From Saprospiraceae bacterium (lineage in GTDB: Bacteria; Bacteroidota; Bacteroidia; Chitinophagales; Saprospiraceae), in assembly GCA_020629515.1 (NCBI GenBank), contig JAHDDE010000001.1:51783-115782 (forward strand): a stretch of 64,000 nt of DNA. Reading direction: 5' to 3'. How positions within the stretch are numbered: the stretch's first letter is position 1; the number at the start of each line of letters is the position of its first letter. This document shows, one piece after another, positions 36,146 to 45,022 of this stretch. Made by a program: the position numbers and the translations under genes. Below the pieces are notes generated by a model. That model was not told the origin of the DNA. It ran no database searches and saw nothing but the letters and a program-made list of their open reading frames with translations.

Positions 36146-39100
36146 CTAAGACTTTACAGCACGAGAGAAATGCTTTTTACTTTCTACTTTTTTACCTGTA
36201 GTTAACTCTTTAGATAAATCTCTTACTATAGGCGTTGCCACGAAAATTGAGGAATAAGTTCCTACCAAAACTCCTACAACTAAGGCAAAAGCAAATCCCT
36301 TAATCCCACTACCTCCAAAAAACAACATTACCAACATCACAAATAACGTTGTTAATGAGGTAATAATAGTTCTACTGAAAGTACTGTTGATGGCCAAATT
36401 AATGACCTCATCAGTGGATTTGTTAGAGTAAATTCCTAAATATTCTCTAATTCTATCGAATACTACTACCGTATCATTAATCGAATATCCTATCACTGTT
36501 AACAAGGCAGCAATGAAAGCCTGATCTATCTGAAGTGAAAAAGGAAGAATACCCCAAAATATAGAAAACAATCCAAGCACTACAAGAGAATCGTGGAATA
36601 AAGCTCCAACCGCACCCATACTAAATTGCCATTTTGAGAATCTGATAAAGATGTAAAGGAATATAGCTAAGAGCGCAAATACGCCAGCGTACATTGAATT
36701 TTTAGTAATGTCATCCGCAATTGTAGGACCGACTTTACTCGAAGATGTAACATGAGTACTTCCATTAGAGTCAGAAGACTTAAAAACATCTAAATTTAAA
36801 CTTCCTCCTTGCAATGCAGATATTCCTTCATGCAGCTTGGACATTACATTATTAGGTGCATCGTCTGAAGTATCATCTATAAGATAAGATGTGACCACTT
36901 GATAAGTATTGCTACCTTCTACTGCTTTCACCACTGTGTTACCACCGAATACTTCATCCATTTTCGATCTAAGTTCATCGGTGTCAACGTTGATATCTTG
37001 TGCAAACTCAACGTTATATGAATAACCTCCTTTAAAGTCTACTCCTAAGTCAAACCCTCTAATCACCATTGAGGCTATACCAGCTATTATGATAGTGGAA
37101 GAGATCACATATGCGATCTTTCTCTTTCCTATCCAGTCAATAGACAGATTTGAGAATAAATCTTTTGACCATCCTGTCCAAAAAGACATTTGATTACCTT
37201 TCGATTGAGTCCAGTAATCTATCATCAATTTCCCTAACAATACTGCAGTAAAAAGTGATGATAACACACCAATGATCAAAACTACTGCAAATCCTTTCAC
37301 AGGGCCTAAACCGAACCAAGCTAAAATAATTGCTACTAATATTGTGGTGACGTTAGCATCTATTATCGCAGAATAGGAATTATTGAATCCATCCTGAATG
37401 GCTGTAAGCAATCCCTTCCCAATACGTAACTCTTCTCTTACTCTTTCGAAGATGATTACATTGGCATCCACGGCCATACCAATAGTTAGTACGATACCCG
37501 CAATTCCTGGCACAGTAAGTACAGTACCAAAAGATGCTAATGCCGCAAATATGAAAAACAAGTTAGCAACAAGAGCTATAATTGATACGATACCCGCTCC
37601 TCCGTAATATAATAACATGAACAATAGGACCAATAATAATCCTACCGCCAAGGAAACAAAACTCTTTTTGATATTAGAGGCACCCAAAGAAGGACCTACT
37701 GTACTTTCTTGAATGATTCCAACTTTAGCCGGCAATTTACCCACCTCCAGTATAGAAGCCAAATCTTTAGCTTCTGTCACAGTAAAGCTTCCACTAATTG
37801 CGGTATTACCTCCAGTGATCGGTTGATTAACTCTTGGCGCCGAAACGACTTCGTCATCGAGCGCTATTGCTATCTGTCTATTGCCTTCTCCTGCAGCTTT
37901 AGTTGTCATATCTGCCCACTTTCTTGCACCATCACTATTCATAGCAAGAGAGACTTCAATTTGACCAGTTACTGGATTAGGTGACTGCGATGCTGAGATA
38001 ATTACATCTCCTTCAATAGGAGCATCAGTAGATCCTGGGAGCAATTTCACCATATATAGCTCATAGTCCTTCGTATAATCTCCTGTCTCTATATCTTGTA
38101 CTGGATTAGCACTCCATAAAAACTTTGAATTTCTTGGAAATAATGCTTTTACATCTTCCCTATTCAACAAGGCCATGACTTTATCACGTTGATTACGATC
38201 TGCGATTCCCATAGTCGATAGAGAATATTGAAGTTGTCCACCTGCGGAACCATTCAACTGAAAAGCCTTAAAAAGTGGACCTTGATTGTTCAAAGGATTA
38301 TTTACTTCAACAATTTGTTCAGTAGAGTCAATAGCATTTCCTAATGAATCATAAACCATTGTATAAGTAGTATCAAATTGAGGTGTGTTATTATCCACAC
38401 CCATTTCAGCTTTCAACAGTTGATCTGCCTGAATAAATGCAGCCTGTACTCCTTGATCGTTTACTCTATAAAGATCCCAAAACTCCAATTGTGCACTGGC
38501 CTGAAGGAAATCTCTGGCTCTTTCAGGGTTATCAATACCTGGAAGTTCAACCAATATGATATCTCTCGCTGCATCTAAAGTGATATTAGGCTGTACCACC
38601 CCCATCTTATCTATACGCTGCTTAAGTCTATTGAAAGTCAAAGACACTACATCTTTAGTGATCTCACCGAGCACTCTAGCCACATCGCCATCAGTACTTT
38701 GTGTATCAATACCTTTCTCTCTTATGGATGGGTTAGATATAAAAAAGCGAGCAAGCTTTTTACCATCAGCGATCTTTCTAAATTCTGAAACAAAAAGAGT
38801 GACAAAATCTGAGGAAGAATTCCTTAAAGCTAATTCAGCGTTATCGAGCGCCTGATTAAAGGTTGGATCTTTACTATTATTTGCCAGATCAGATACTAAA
38901 TCCTTAGTCTTTACTTGGAGTACAACTGACTGTCCTCCTTTAAGATCAAGACCTAAAGCCAATTGTCTTTTTTTCAATTCATCATAAGTAAAATCCTTTA
39001 ATAATGGAATTGAAAAAATCGTCTCACTCGACATAGAATCCAAGTAATTCGATATGATCTGTCTTTTCTTCGATGTTTTCTCTATACCATCTGGCATTCC

Positions 39101-39232
39101 GCTTACTAAAGATGTAGCGTAAGCCTCTGCACGATTCTCTACTCTATTAGTGGGTAAGATATATGCACACTGCAACAAGCTAACCAGTATTAGCAATACT
39201 AATAATAGCTTGATAAATCCTTTTCCTTGCAT
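36146..39232 (-). CDS. secDF: Fused protein translocase subunit SecDF
   Basis: A 1028-residue fusion of SecD and SecF, which uses the proton motive force to pull preproteins out of the SecYEG channel. The SecD half has TM1 (about 7-27), GLDLKGGQSVVLQV, the P1 head and the helix-4 signature MAVDANVIIFERVREEL (about 586-602). The SecF half begins near 735 with GFDLGVDFKGGYSYNV and carries YSINDTVVVFDRIREYL (about 917). The two halves are joined without a stop, as is usual in Bacteroidota. A perfect TATATTTG promoter box lies 34 bases upstream. Confidence 0.96.
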   Translation of the reverse strand: MQGKGFIKLLLVLLILVSLLQCAYILPTNRVENRAEAYATSLVSGMPDGIEKTSKKRQIISNYLDSMSSETIFSIPLLKDFTYDELKKRQLALGLDLKGGQSVVLQVKTKDLVSDLANNSKDPTFNQALDNAELALRNSSSDFVTLFVSEFRKIADGKKLARFFISNPSIREKGIDTQSTDGDVARVLGEITKDVVSLTFNRLKQRIDKMGVVQPNITLDAARDIILVELPGIDNPERARDFLQASAQLEFWDLYRVNDQGVQAAFIQADQLLKAEMGVDNNTPQFDTTYTMVYDSLGNAIDSTEQIVEVNNPLNNQGPLFKAFQLNGSAGGQLQYSLSTMGIADRNQRDKVMALLNREDVKALFPRNSKFLWSANPVQDIETGDYTKDYELYMVKLLPGSTDAPIEGDVIISASQSPNPVTGQIEVSLAMNSDGARKWADMTTKAAGEGNRQIAIALDDEVVSAPRVNQPITGGNTAISGSFTVTEAKDLASILEVGKLPAKVGIIQESTVGPSLGASNIKKSFVSLAVGLLLVLLFMLLYYGGAGIVSIIALVANLFFIFAALASFGTVLTVPGIAGIVLTIGMAVDANVIIFERVREELRIGKGLLTAIQDGFNNSYSAIIDANVTTILVAIILAWFGLGPVKGFAVVLIIGVLSSLFTAVLLGKLMIDYWTQSKGNQMSFWTGWSKDLFSNLSIDWIGKRKIAYVISSTIIIAGIASMVIRGFDLGVDFKGGYSYNVEFAQDINVDTDELRSKMDEVFGGNTVVKAVEGSNTYQVVTSYLIDDTSDDAPNNVMSKLHEGISALQGGSLNLDVFKSSDSNGSTHVTSSSKVGPTIADDITKNSMYAGVFALLAIFLYIFIRFSKWQFSMGAVGALFHDSLVVLGLFSIFWGILPFSLQIDQAFIAALLTVIGYSINDTVVVFDRIREYLGIYSNKSTDEVINLAINSTFSRTIITSLTTLFVMLVMLFFGGSGIKGFAFALVVGVLVGTYSSIFVATPIVRDLSKELTTGKKVESKKHFSRAVKS

Positions 39233-39265
39233 TAATTGTTAGTTTATGTCACTCAAAAAGAGGCG

Positions 39266-39273
39266 CAAATATA
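39266..39273 (-). promoter_or_regulatory. Bacteroidota -7 box (TATATTTG) for secDF
   Basis: The minus strand reads TATATTTG, an exact TAnnTTTG match, 34 bases before the secDF ATG. A convincing -33 TTG at the right distance was not found. Confidence 0.45.
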
Positions 39274-39356
39274 CTGCTTTTTGTTTTCTTGAGATTCTTA
39301 AACTTGACAATTATTCTACATATAATAGTTAGTTGTGTGACTGTGCCGATAAATCC

Positions 39357-40508
39357 TTACTCATTAAGGGACCAATTGTACTCAAGGAAGCTCACTTTTG
39401 TATTGTCATGGAGCGAAGAAGAGGTATAATTATTCAAAAACCCCATTAAATCGGTAAAATCCTCTTTATACCATTCGAATATCTTTGATAGCTCAACTTT
39501 AGAGTCACTTATCTTGTTGGCATCTGAGTTAATAAATTCTTTTGTGAGCTTTTCTAAATTTGCTTCTAAGTTATCGGCTGTAAACGCTTGATTATGCAAC
39601 TTTGGACAAGATTTAGCGGCACAATTTACTGCAAAGTGAATTCGAGCATCTTTGAATTGCGGCCTCAAAATCACATGTTCTATATCATTCAAAGAATAAG
39701 ACTTACCTCCAATTAGTATTCTTTTTACCTTCCATGGATTACCATCATCGAGTGCGGTAATAGAGCTGATAGGATAATTAGTGACAATCAAGTCTACCGT
39801 AAAAGCGTTATATGCATTTATCCAATAAGCCATTTTTTCTGATCGACTCCATTTATCCTTTGGTGAATTATTCTTAAGCAATTCCAAATAAGTATTGAGC
39901 AAAGTATAATCCGTATTGAACCCTTTGTAATTTACATGACCTTTATCATCCACATATTTGGTCAAAAGATTATTCCAAAGCTCGTGTGACACCTTAGACA
40001 CATCAGTGGCTGATTGAGCAGATACATTCTCTACTATCTCATTAGGTTTGAACTCTTTGACAAATTCCTCATTTATATTTTGAGCATGGTTACGATTACT
40101 ATCCACTTGCGCTTTTTTTTCTCTTTCTTGAGGCATAGTTTCCACAATCTTTTCAAGCATTATCTGTTCACTTTTTTCTTCCCCACTTCTATTTTCAACT
40201 TTGATGACATGTTCTACGATATCTACCTCATCTCGACTTAATGGTTCTTTATGATGTTGCTTGACGGAATTATATTCGGCGACTTCATTCTCAATTTGTT
40301 TTACTTCACTTGTATTGACATATTTCGATGATTCGCCTTGTATTGGATCATTGTTGATTGAATCCAACACAACGTCTAATTCTTCACTTGGAGTAATGTT
40401 TTTTCTGCTTATTAATTCTTCCTTTTCGGTAGGTTTCGTTTCTCCCTTACAAGAGCAGACTGTGATTATTAAACCTATAATGAACGATCTGTATAAGAAA
40501 CTTATCAT
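39357..40508 (-). CDS. DUF547 lipoprotein with long charged linker
   Basis: A 383-residue lipoprotein (VCSC lipobox, Cys20). Residues about 22-165 are low-complexity, rich in Glu, Lys and Ser, and look disordered. The C-terminal 200 residues are a DUF547 domain with KMAYWINAYNAFTVDLI, VKRILIGGKSYSLNDIEHVI and IHFAVNCAAKSCPKL. DUF547 has no settled biochemical function; its conserved Asn/His/Cys residues suggest a catalytic or thiol-containing site. The linker could let the domain reach across the periplasm. The gene stands alone between secDF and a TonB receptor. Confidence 0.83.
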   Translation of the reverse strand: MISFLYRSFIIGLIITVCSCKGETKPTEKEELISRKNITPSEELDVVLDSINNDPIQGESSKYVNTSEVKQIENEVAEYNSVKQHHKEPLSRDEVDIVEHVIKVENRSGEEKSEQIMLEKIVETMPQEREKKAQVDSNRNHAQNINEEFVKEFKPNEIVENVSAQSATDVSKVSHELWNNLLTKYVDDKGHVNYKGFNTDYTLLNTYLELLKNNSPKDKWSRSEKMAYWINAYNAFTVDLIVTNYPISSITALDDGNPWKVKRILIGGKSYSLNDIEHVILRPQFKDARIHFAVNCAAKSCPKLHNQAFTADNLEANLEKLTKEFINSDANKISDSKVELSKIFEWYKEDFTDLMGFLNNYTSSSLHDNTKVSFLEYNWSLNE

Positions 40509-40608
40509 TTCAATTTTATTTGTTGCTATCTAAACGCAGATATCTAAAAAAGATTTAGCTCCTGAACGTTTTTGCTCAACTTAGTACTGAAGAAGACATT
40601 TGACCCCA

Positions 40609-42894
40609 TTAAAGAGTTACATCTAACCTAAGACCTACATTTCTGGGAGCTTCAATAATACCAGGTCTTTGCGTATATTCTGTATTTAGTAGATTCTTGA
40701 GGTGAAAGGAAAGCTTATACTTTTCGTATTCATACCCTACCCTTAGATCGAGTATGCTGTAACCATTATTATTCAGCTCTCTATATGGTCTCAAGTCTGT
40801 GATGAATGTCTCTAAAATTTTGTCTACTGCTATCACATGTCCAGCACCCTGCCACCCTACGCCAAAGCTGAATTTATTAATCTGACTTTGCACGTCCAGG
40901 GTGTAACTATTCCGACTTCTATATTTTAGAATATTTTCTGTGGAAGAAGAAGTATCTTCTAAGAAATCATTTAATCCTTCAAAATTCTGATATGTCGGAT
41001 TAGAAAAATTTACACCACCATAAATATCAAATGGAATCTCTCCTACCATGTATCTCCCGGCGATAGAGAATTCTATACCATTAATTTGAGTATCGCCAAT
41101 GTTACGTGATTGAAACCCAAAAATTGGAGTACTGACAAAAACGAATTCCATCATATTGTCATATCTCGATGAATAAGCCGTCAAGTCAACAAAACCTTTA
41201 AAGCCTCCTAACTTAATTCCTTGTTTAATACCAATTTCAGTAGTTATACCTGTTTCGGACATTAAGTCAGGGTTGGGTAGTATAACAAAACCCCCAAATT
41301 CTGTACTTAAAAATCGTTCAATCATAATAGGAAATCTGTACGCTTGACCTATGGACCCTCGAATAAAAGTTCCTTCACTTACTTGATAATTTAGCCCTAA
41401 ACGTGCTATAATTTTATCTTCGACATTGTCTCCTTCTGGGACTACAATGGTACTATGATTGATCTCATCATTGTGTTGTTTGTTATACTCGTAACGAAGC
41501 CCCCCCGATAGTCTAAGCTTACCTATAGCCTGATCTGTCTGAATAAAGGCCGCATAATTGATCTGGTACATATCAGCATTCTCAAAAAATTGAGATTCAC
41601 TTGTTGAGCGACTTGCCACACCACCTACTGTAGTTTTATTACCAGATAAAAAGGAGGTTTGATATTGATACTCTCCGTACAACATTTTGGAGAGATTAGA
41701 CTGATTCAAATTGTTATCATTGTCATTGTAATAGATTCGAGACTGAAACCTATGGCGGTTATTGTTTTTATCAAAATAAGTAATCTGGGGATCAATGATA
41801 TACCTAAGATTATCTGATTTAGTTACTGTCCCCTCTAAGGGTTGTAATGCGCCAATCGTACCGTTTTTCCATAAGAAAAAAGAAGAAGATCTTCCTTTGT
41901 TGACTATTGTGTTTACGCCAATAGTCAGACGATCAGTTGCACGATATCGTACATTAACATTACCTCTCAACTTATAATTGAAGTCTTCTTTTCTGTACGA
42001 CTTTGTGCTATCTTGATTAAAGTAATATGACCCTAAAACGATATCCCATTTTCCAATTTTTTGTTTGTGAGAAATAGAAAAACCTATGTCTTGAGGCGTG
42101 TGATTAAAACTTCCTGATCTAAACCAATTTTTACGCTCATCAGCATAGTCACTAAATCTTGTATGGAATAAGCTAATCTTAGTTACTGGTTCAGATGTAG
42201 CATATGCGGTTCTAACATTTATTACTCCATTCATCGCTGCCGAACCATATAGAGTGGAGCCGGCACCTTTTACTACTTCGATTTGAGCTATATTCTCTAC
42301 GGGGATATCTGCCCAAGAAGCACGCCCTGCATCTGGTTGGAGAGCTGGTATATCATCGATCAATAACATTACCCTATTTCCTGCATTATAGCTCCAACCA
42401 CTTCCACCCCTTATATTAGGCTGACCATCAATCATCTGAACACCGGGTATTTTGTTAAAAATATCCTCTACGTTATTCGTATTTGTATTTTCGATCAAAC
42501 TGGGCTTGAGTACATCCAAAGAAACAACTGATTCTCCTAAGGTGGTTTCATATTTGGCACCAGTAACAACCGCTGTTTGAAGCAAGTTACTTGAGACCTC
42601 CAAAGCTATAACATCCAAAGCTGACTCAGCAGTAAGTTCAACCTCTTTAGCCTCATAACCCACATAACTTACTAAAAGTATTTTGGCATCGACTGGAACA
42701 CTAAGCTTAAAGTCTCCATCAAAATCACTGGAGGTCCCGTAGGTATCATAAATTATCGTAGCCCCAAATAGTCCCTCTTGGCTACTGGCATCGACAATAC
42801 GACCAGAAATTTCTTTGAATTCTTGTGTGTACGATCGACCAACAAATGCGATCATACTGATGGTGAAAAGTGATATTTTTATTCTGTACGACAT
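40609..42894 (-). CDS. TonB-dependent outer-membrane receptor
   Basis: A 761-residue TonB-dependent transporter. After the signal peptide (about 1-23) comes a carboxypeptidase-regulatory-like domain (about 27-112, ISGRIVDASSQEGLFGATI), then the plug (about 120-235, IPGVQMIDGQPNIRGG and VEVVKGAGSTLYGSAAMNGVINV-like segments) and a 22-strand barrel ending in VGLRLDVTL. The plug and the FHLKNLLNTEYTQRPG C-terminal motif resemble siderophore/cobalamin-type receptors more than SusC. No SusD partner is adjacent, so a small chelate or vitamin is more likely than a glycan. Confidence 0.9.
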   Translation of the reverse strand: MSYRIKISLFTISMIAFVGRSYTQEFKEISGRIVDASSQEGLFGATIIYDTYGTSSDFDGDFKLSVPVDAKILLVSYVGYEAKEVELTAESALDVIALEVSSNLLQTAVVTGAKYETTLGESVVSLDVLKPSLIENTNTNNVEDIFNKIPGVQMIDGQPNIRGGSGWSYNAGNRVMLLIDDIPALQPDAGRASWADIPVENIAQIEVVKGAGSTLYGSAAMNGVINVRTAYATSEPVTKISLFHTRFSDYADERKNWFRSGSFNHTPQDIGFSISHKQKIGKWDIVLGSYYFNQDSTKSYRKEDFNYKLRGNVNVRYRATDRLTIGVNTIVNKGRSSSFFLWKNGTIGALQPLEGTVTKSDNLRYIIDPQITYFDKNNNRHRFQSRIYYNDNDNNLNQSNLSKMLYGEYQYQTSFLSGNKTTVGGVASRSTSESQFFENADMYQINYAAFIQTDQAIGKLRLSGGLRYEYNKQHNDEINHSTIVVPEGDNVEDKIIARLGLNYQVSEGTFIRGSIGQAYRFPIMIERFLSTEFGGFVILPNPDLMSETGITTEIGIKQGIKLGGFKGFVDLTAYSSRYDNMMEFVFVSTPIFGFQSRNIGDTQINGIEFSIAGRYMVGEIPFDIYGGVNFSNPTYQNFEGLNDFLEDTSSSTENILKYRSRNSYTLDVQSQINKFSFGVGWQGAGHVIAVDKILETFITDLRPYRELNNNGYSILDLRVGYEYEKYKLSFHLKNLLNTEYTQRPGIIEAPRNVGLRLDVTL

Positions 42895-42938
42895 ACAGTA
42901 AAAATATCAAAAACTAATTTCTATTTATACTTTTTGAG

Positions 42939-43430
42939 TTATACTTCCCCTTCTGACTCTTCTAATATGATTGGAGTAACCATCGGTAGCTCAATCCACT
43001 TCTTTTCCTCATTAGAAATAGAACCAAAACGAAGAAATCCTCCAGACGCTTTTGCAATATGTTCTGCAAAAGAAGTGAAGCTTTTATATAAATTATAAGC
43101 CGTATGATTGTCCAATAGAAGGAATATCTTATTCAACCCTTCTAACCTTTTAGATAAAATCTCTTCTCTAAGATCCAGTCCTCCAGGAAGATCACTTATT
43201 ACCGCATTCAGATCATCATTAAATGTACTCTCTACATCTTGATAAAATCCGTTTAACATTTCTGGATTGGCGTATGATCTAATATGCGTAAGCTTTTCTG
43301 CCCAATTCAATTCCTGCGAATCTATAGTTCCATCCGCTCCTGCCACTAATACAGTTATGTTAACTAAAGATTGCTTTAAATCTTGATATTGTTCTGCTGA
43401 TAAACTTGAAAATAAATTCTCTGCACTCAT
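42939..43430 (-). CDS. TerB-like helical protein
   Basis: A 163-residue cytoplasmic helical protein. VLVAGADGTIDSQELNWAEKL (about 28-48) resembles the metal-loop helix of the TerB/TIM44-like fold, in which acidic residues sit between helices; this part is the basis for the call. The C-terminal 30 residues (LPMVTPIILEESEGEV) are acidic and probably extended. It carries no membrane segment or signal. The function of stand-alone TerB-like proteins of this kind is unknown. A TATTTTTG promoter box lies about 20 bases upstream, suggesting its own transcript. Confidence 0.6.
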   Translation of the reverse strand: MSAENLFSSLSAEQYQDLKQSLVNITVLVAGADGTIDSQELNWAEKLTHIRSYANPEMLNGFYQDVESTFNDDLNAVISDLPGGLDLREEILSKRLEGLNKIFLLLDNHTAYNLYKSFTSFAEHIAKASGGFLRFGSISNEEKKWIELPMVTPIILEESEGEV

Positions 43431-43450
43431 GTCTTTTTTTCTTATGACGG

Positions 43451-43458
43451 CAAAAATA
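43451..43458 (-). promoter_or_regulatory. Bacteroidota -7 box (TATTTTTG)
   Basis: The minus strand reads TATTTTTG, an exact TAnnTTTG match, 20 bases before the ATG of the TerB-like gene. No TTG at -33 was found at the usual spacing. Confidence 0.35.
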
Positions 43459-43522
43459 TAATTTTAGTCAAACAAGAATGAATAAACTTTTATTAACTCA
43501 ATCGATCAGCCTCGTCAACAAT

Positions 43523-44905
43523 CTATAATGCCAGATACTTCAGACTGAACAACAGTACTAATAGATATAGAATAGGATGAACATTTGTACCCCTTCCTTT
43601 TGCCAGCTCTATTAAAAGGAAAAAGGCAAGCCCAAATGCAATACCATTGGCAATGCTATACGTGAATGGCATTAAAATGATTAATAATACAGCTGGAATT
43701 AAAGAGTCAAGATGATCAAAATCAATTTTCTTGATACCATCCATCATCAATACGCCAACCATAATGAGTATCGGTGAGGTAGCAGCTACTGGTACTACTC
43801 CTGCGATTGGCGCTAAGAATATGGCTCCTAAAAATAATATTCCTGTTGTTACTGAAGTGAGTCCTGTCCTACCCCCTTCTATCACTCCAGCGCTGCTTTC
43901 GATGTATGTAGTCACTGATGAAGTACCTAATAAAGATCCGATAGTAGTCGCTGTTGCATCAGCTATTAAAGCTTTATCCATATTCTTTACTTCTCCATTT
44001 TTAGTCAGCATGCCACCTTTACTCGCTGTACCTATTAGTGTACCCATCGTATCTAATAAATCTACCATAGTAAAACTTATCACAACCAATAAGACCGCCA
44101 AAATCGAATTGGCACCACTGAATAAACCAGAAAAATCAAATTGCCAAAATGTGGGACTGATAGATAGTTCTTGAAGGTCATATGATTGAGGAACGATGGT
44201 TACGCCAAGGGGTATTCCAATAAGGGTAGTCAACAAAACGGACCAAATCATCGCTGCTTTAATCTTGAGCACCATTAAAACTGTTAATATAGCTAATCCA
44301 ATAATTGCTAATAAAACAGAAGAGTCAGTAATACTACCAAGTTGTAAAACCTGGGGCCCAGCCTTATTAATTTTTGTAATGATCTCATCCTGTTGCAGAC
44401 CATGAGAATTTAAGATTATATCAATGATCGGCCCTTGATTCATATCTATAATTCCGGCATTATTCATCCCAATTAAAGCTATAAACAGACCAATTCCAGG
44501 GGCGATGGCATATTTTAAATTAATAGGTATGGAATCGATAATTTGTTTTCTGATCCCTGTAACTGTCAGAATTAAGAATAATATACCAGAAAGCAAAACA
44601 ATGGCCAACCCTTGGTTCCATGTATACCCGAGCCCAAACACCACTGTGAACGTGAAAAAAGCATTAAGCCCCATACCAGGAGCTTGAGCAAAAGGCAAGT
44701 TGGCATAGAGCCCCATTATGAGTGTTCCTATGGCGGAAGCTACACATGTAGCGATGAATACAGATGAAAAACTCATCCCTGTCTGTGATAATATGGAAGG
44801 ATTAACAAATATGATATAAGACATCGTAAGAAATGTCGTCAATCCTGCCAGTAGCTCAGTTCGCGCTGTAGAACCTTCCTTTGTAATATTAAAGAACTTA
44901 TCCAT
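43523..44905 (-). CDS. NCS2-family purine base permease (AzgA/PbuG-type)
   Basis: A 460-residue permease with about 12-14 membrane segments, of the AzgA/PbuG branch that imports hypoxanthine, guanine or adenine by proton symport. Family motifs are ARTELLAGLTTFLTMSYIIFVNP (about 14-36), APGMGLNAFFTF (about 74-85), TLIGTASKGGML and TTTIGSLLGTSSVTTYIESSAG. It is transcribed divergently from an exported adenosine deaminase and a NUP protein, which supports a purine, rather than uracil, substrate. A perfect palindrome lies in the shared intergenic region. Confidence 0.9.
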   Translation of the reverse strand: MDKFFNITKEGSTARTELLAGLTTFLTMSYIIFVNPSILSQTGMSFSSVFIATCVASAIGTLIMGLYANLPFAQAPGMGLNAFFTFTVVFGLGYTWNQGLAIVLLSGILFLILTVTGIRKQIIDSIPINLKYAIAPGIGLFIALIGMNNAGIIDMNQGPIIDIILNSHGLQQDEIITKINKAGPQVLQLGSITDSSVLLAIIGLAILTVLMVLKIKAAMIWSVLLTTLIGIPLGVTIVPQSYDLQELSISPTFWQFDFSGLFSGANSILAVLLVVISFTMVDLLDTMGTLIGTASKGGMLTKNGEVKNMDKALIADATATTIGSLLGTSSVTTYIESSAGVIEGGRTGLTSVTTGILFLGAIFLAPIAGVVPVAATSPILIMVGVLMMDGIKKIDFDHLDSLIPAVLLIILMPFTYSIANGIAFGLAFFLLIELAKGRGTNVHPILYLLVLLFSLKYLAL

Positions 44906-44965
44906 CGAATAAACTTAAAAAGAAATAGCGTAGCCCCTTAAACTCTACTAATAAAATTGATTCTT

Positions 44966-44981
44966 GAATAAAATTTTATTC
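44966..44981. promoter_or_regulatory. Perfect 16-bp palindrome, candidate operator
   Basis: GAATAAAATTTTATTC is a complete inverted repeat with no spacer, placed between the divergent purine permease gene (start 44905) and the adenosine deaminase gene (start 45023). Symmetric sites in such positions often bind dimeric repressors. The AT-rich composition lowers the weight of the observation, and no regulator gene is adjacent. Confidence 0.4.
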
Positions 44982-45022
44982 GACATAGTAGCTAAATAAA
45001 TTTCGCGAAGTATCATTACAAT

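Noticed and set aside
43731-44174. 147-codon frame antisense to the purine permease
   Set aside because: Proline/valine/isoleucine-rich shadow of a membrane protein gene; the opposite frame has full NCS2 motifs.
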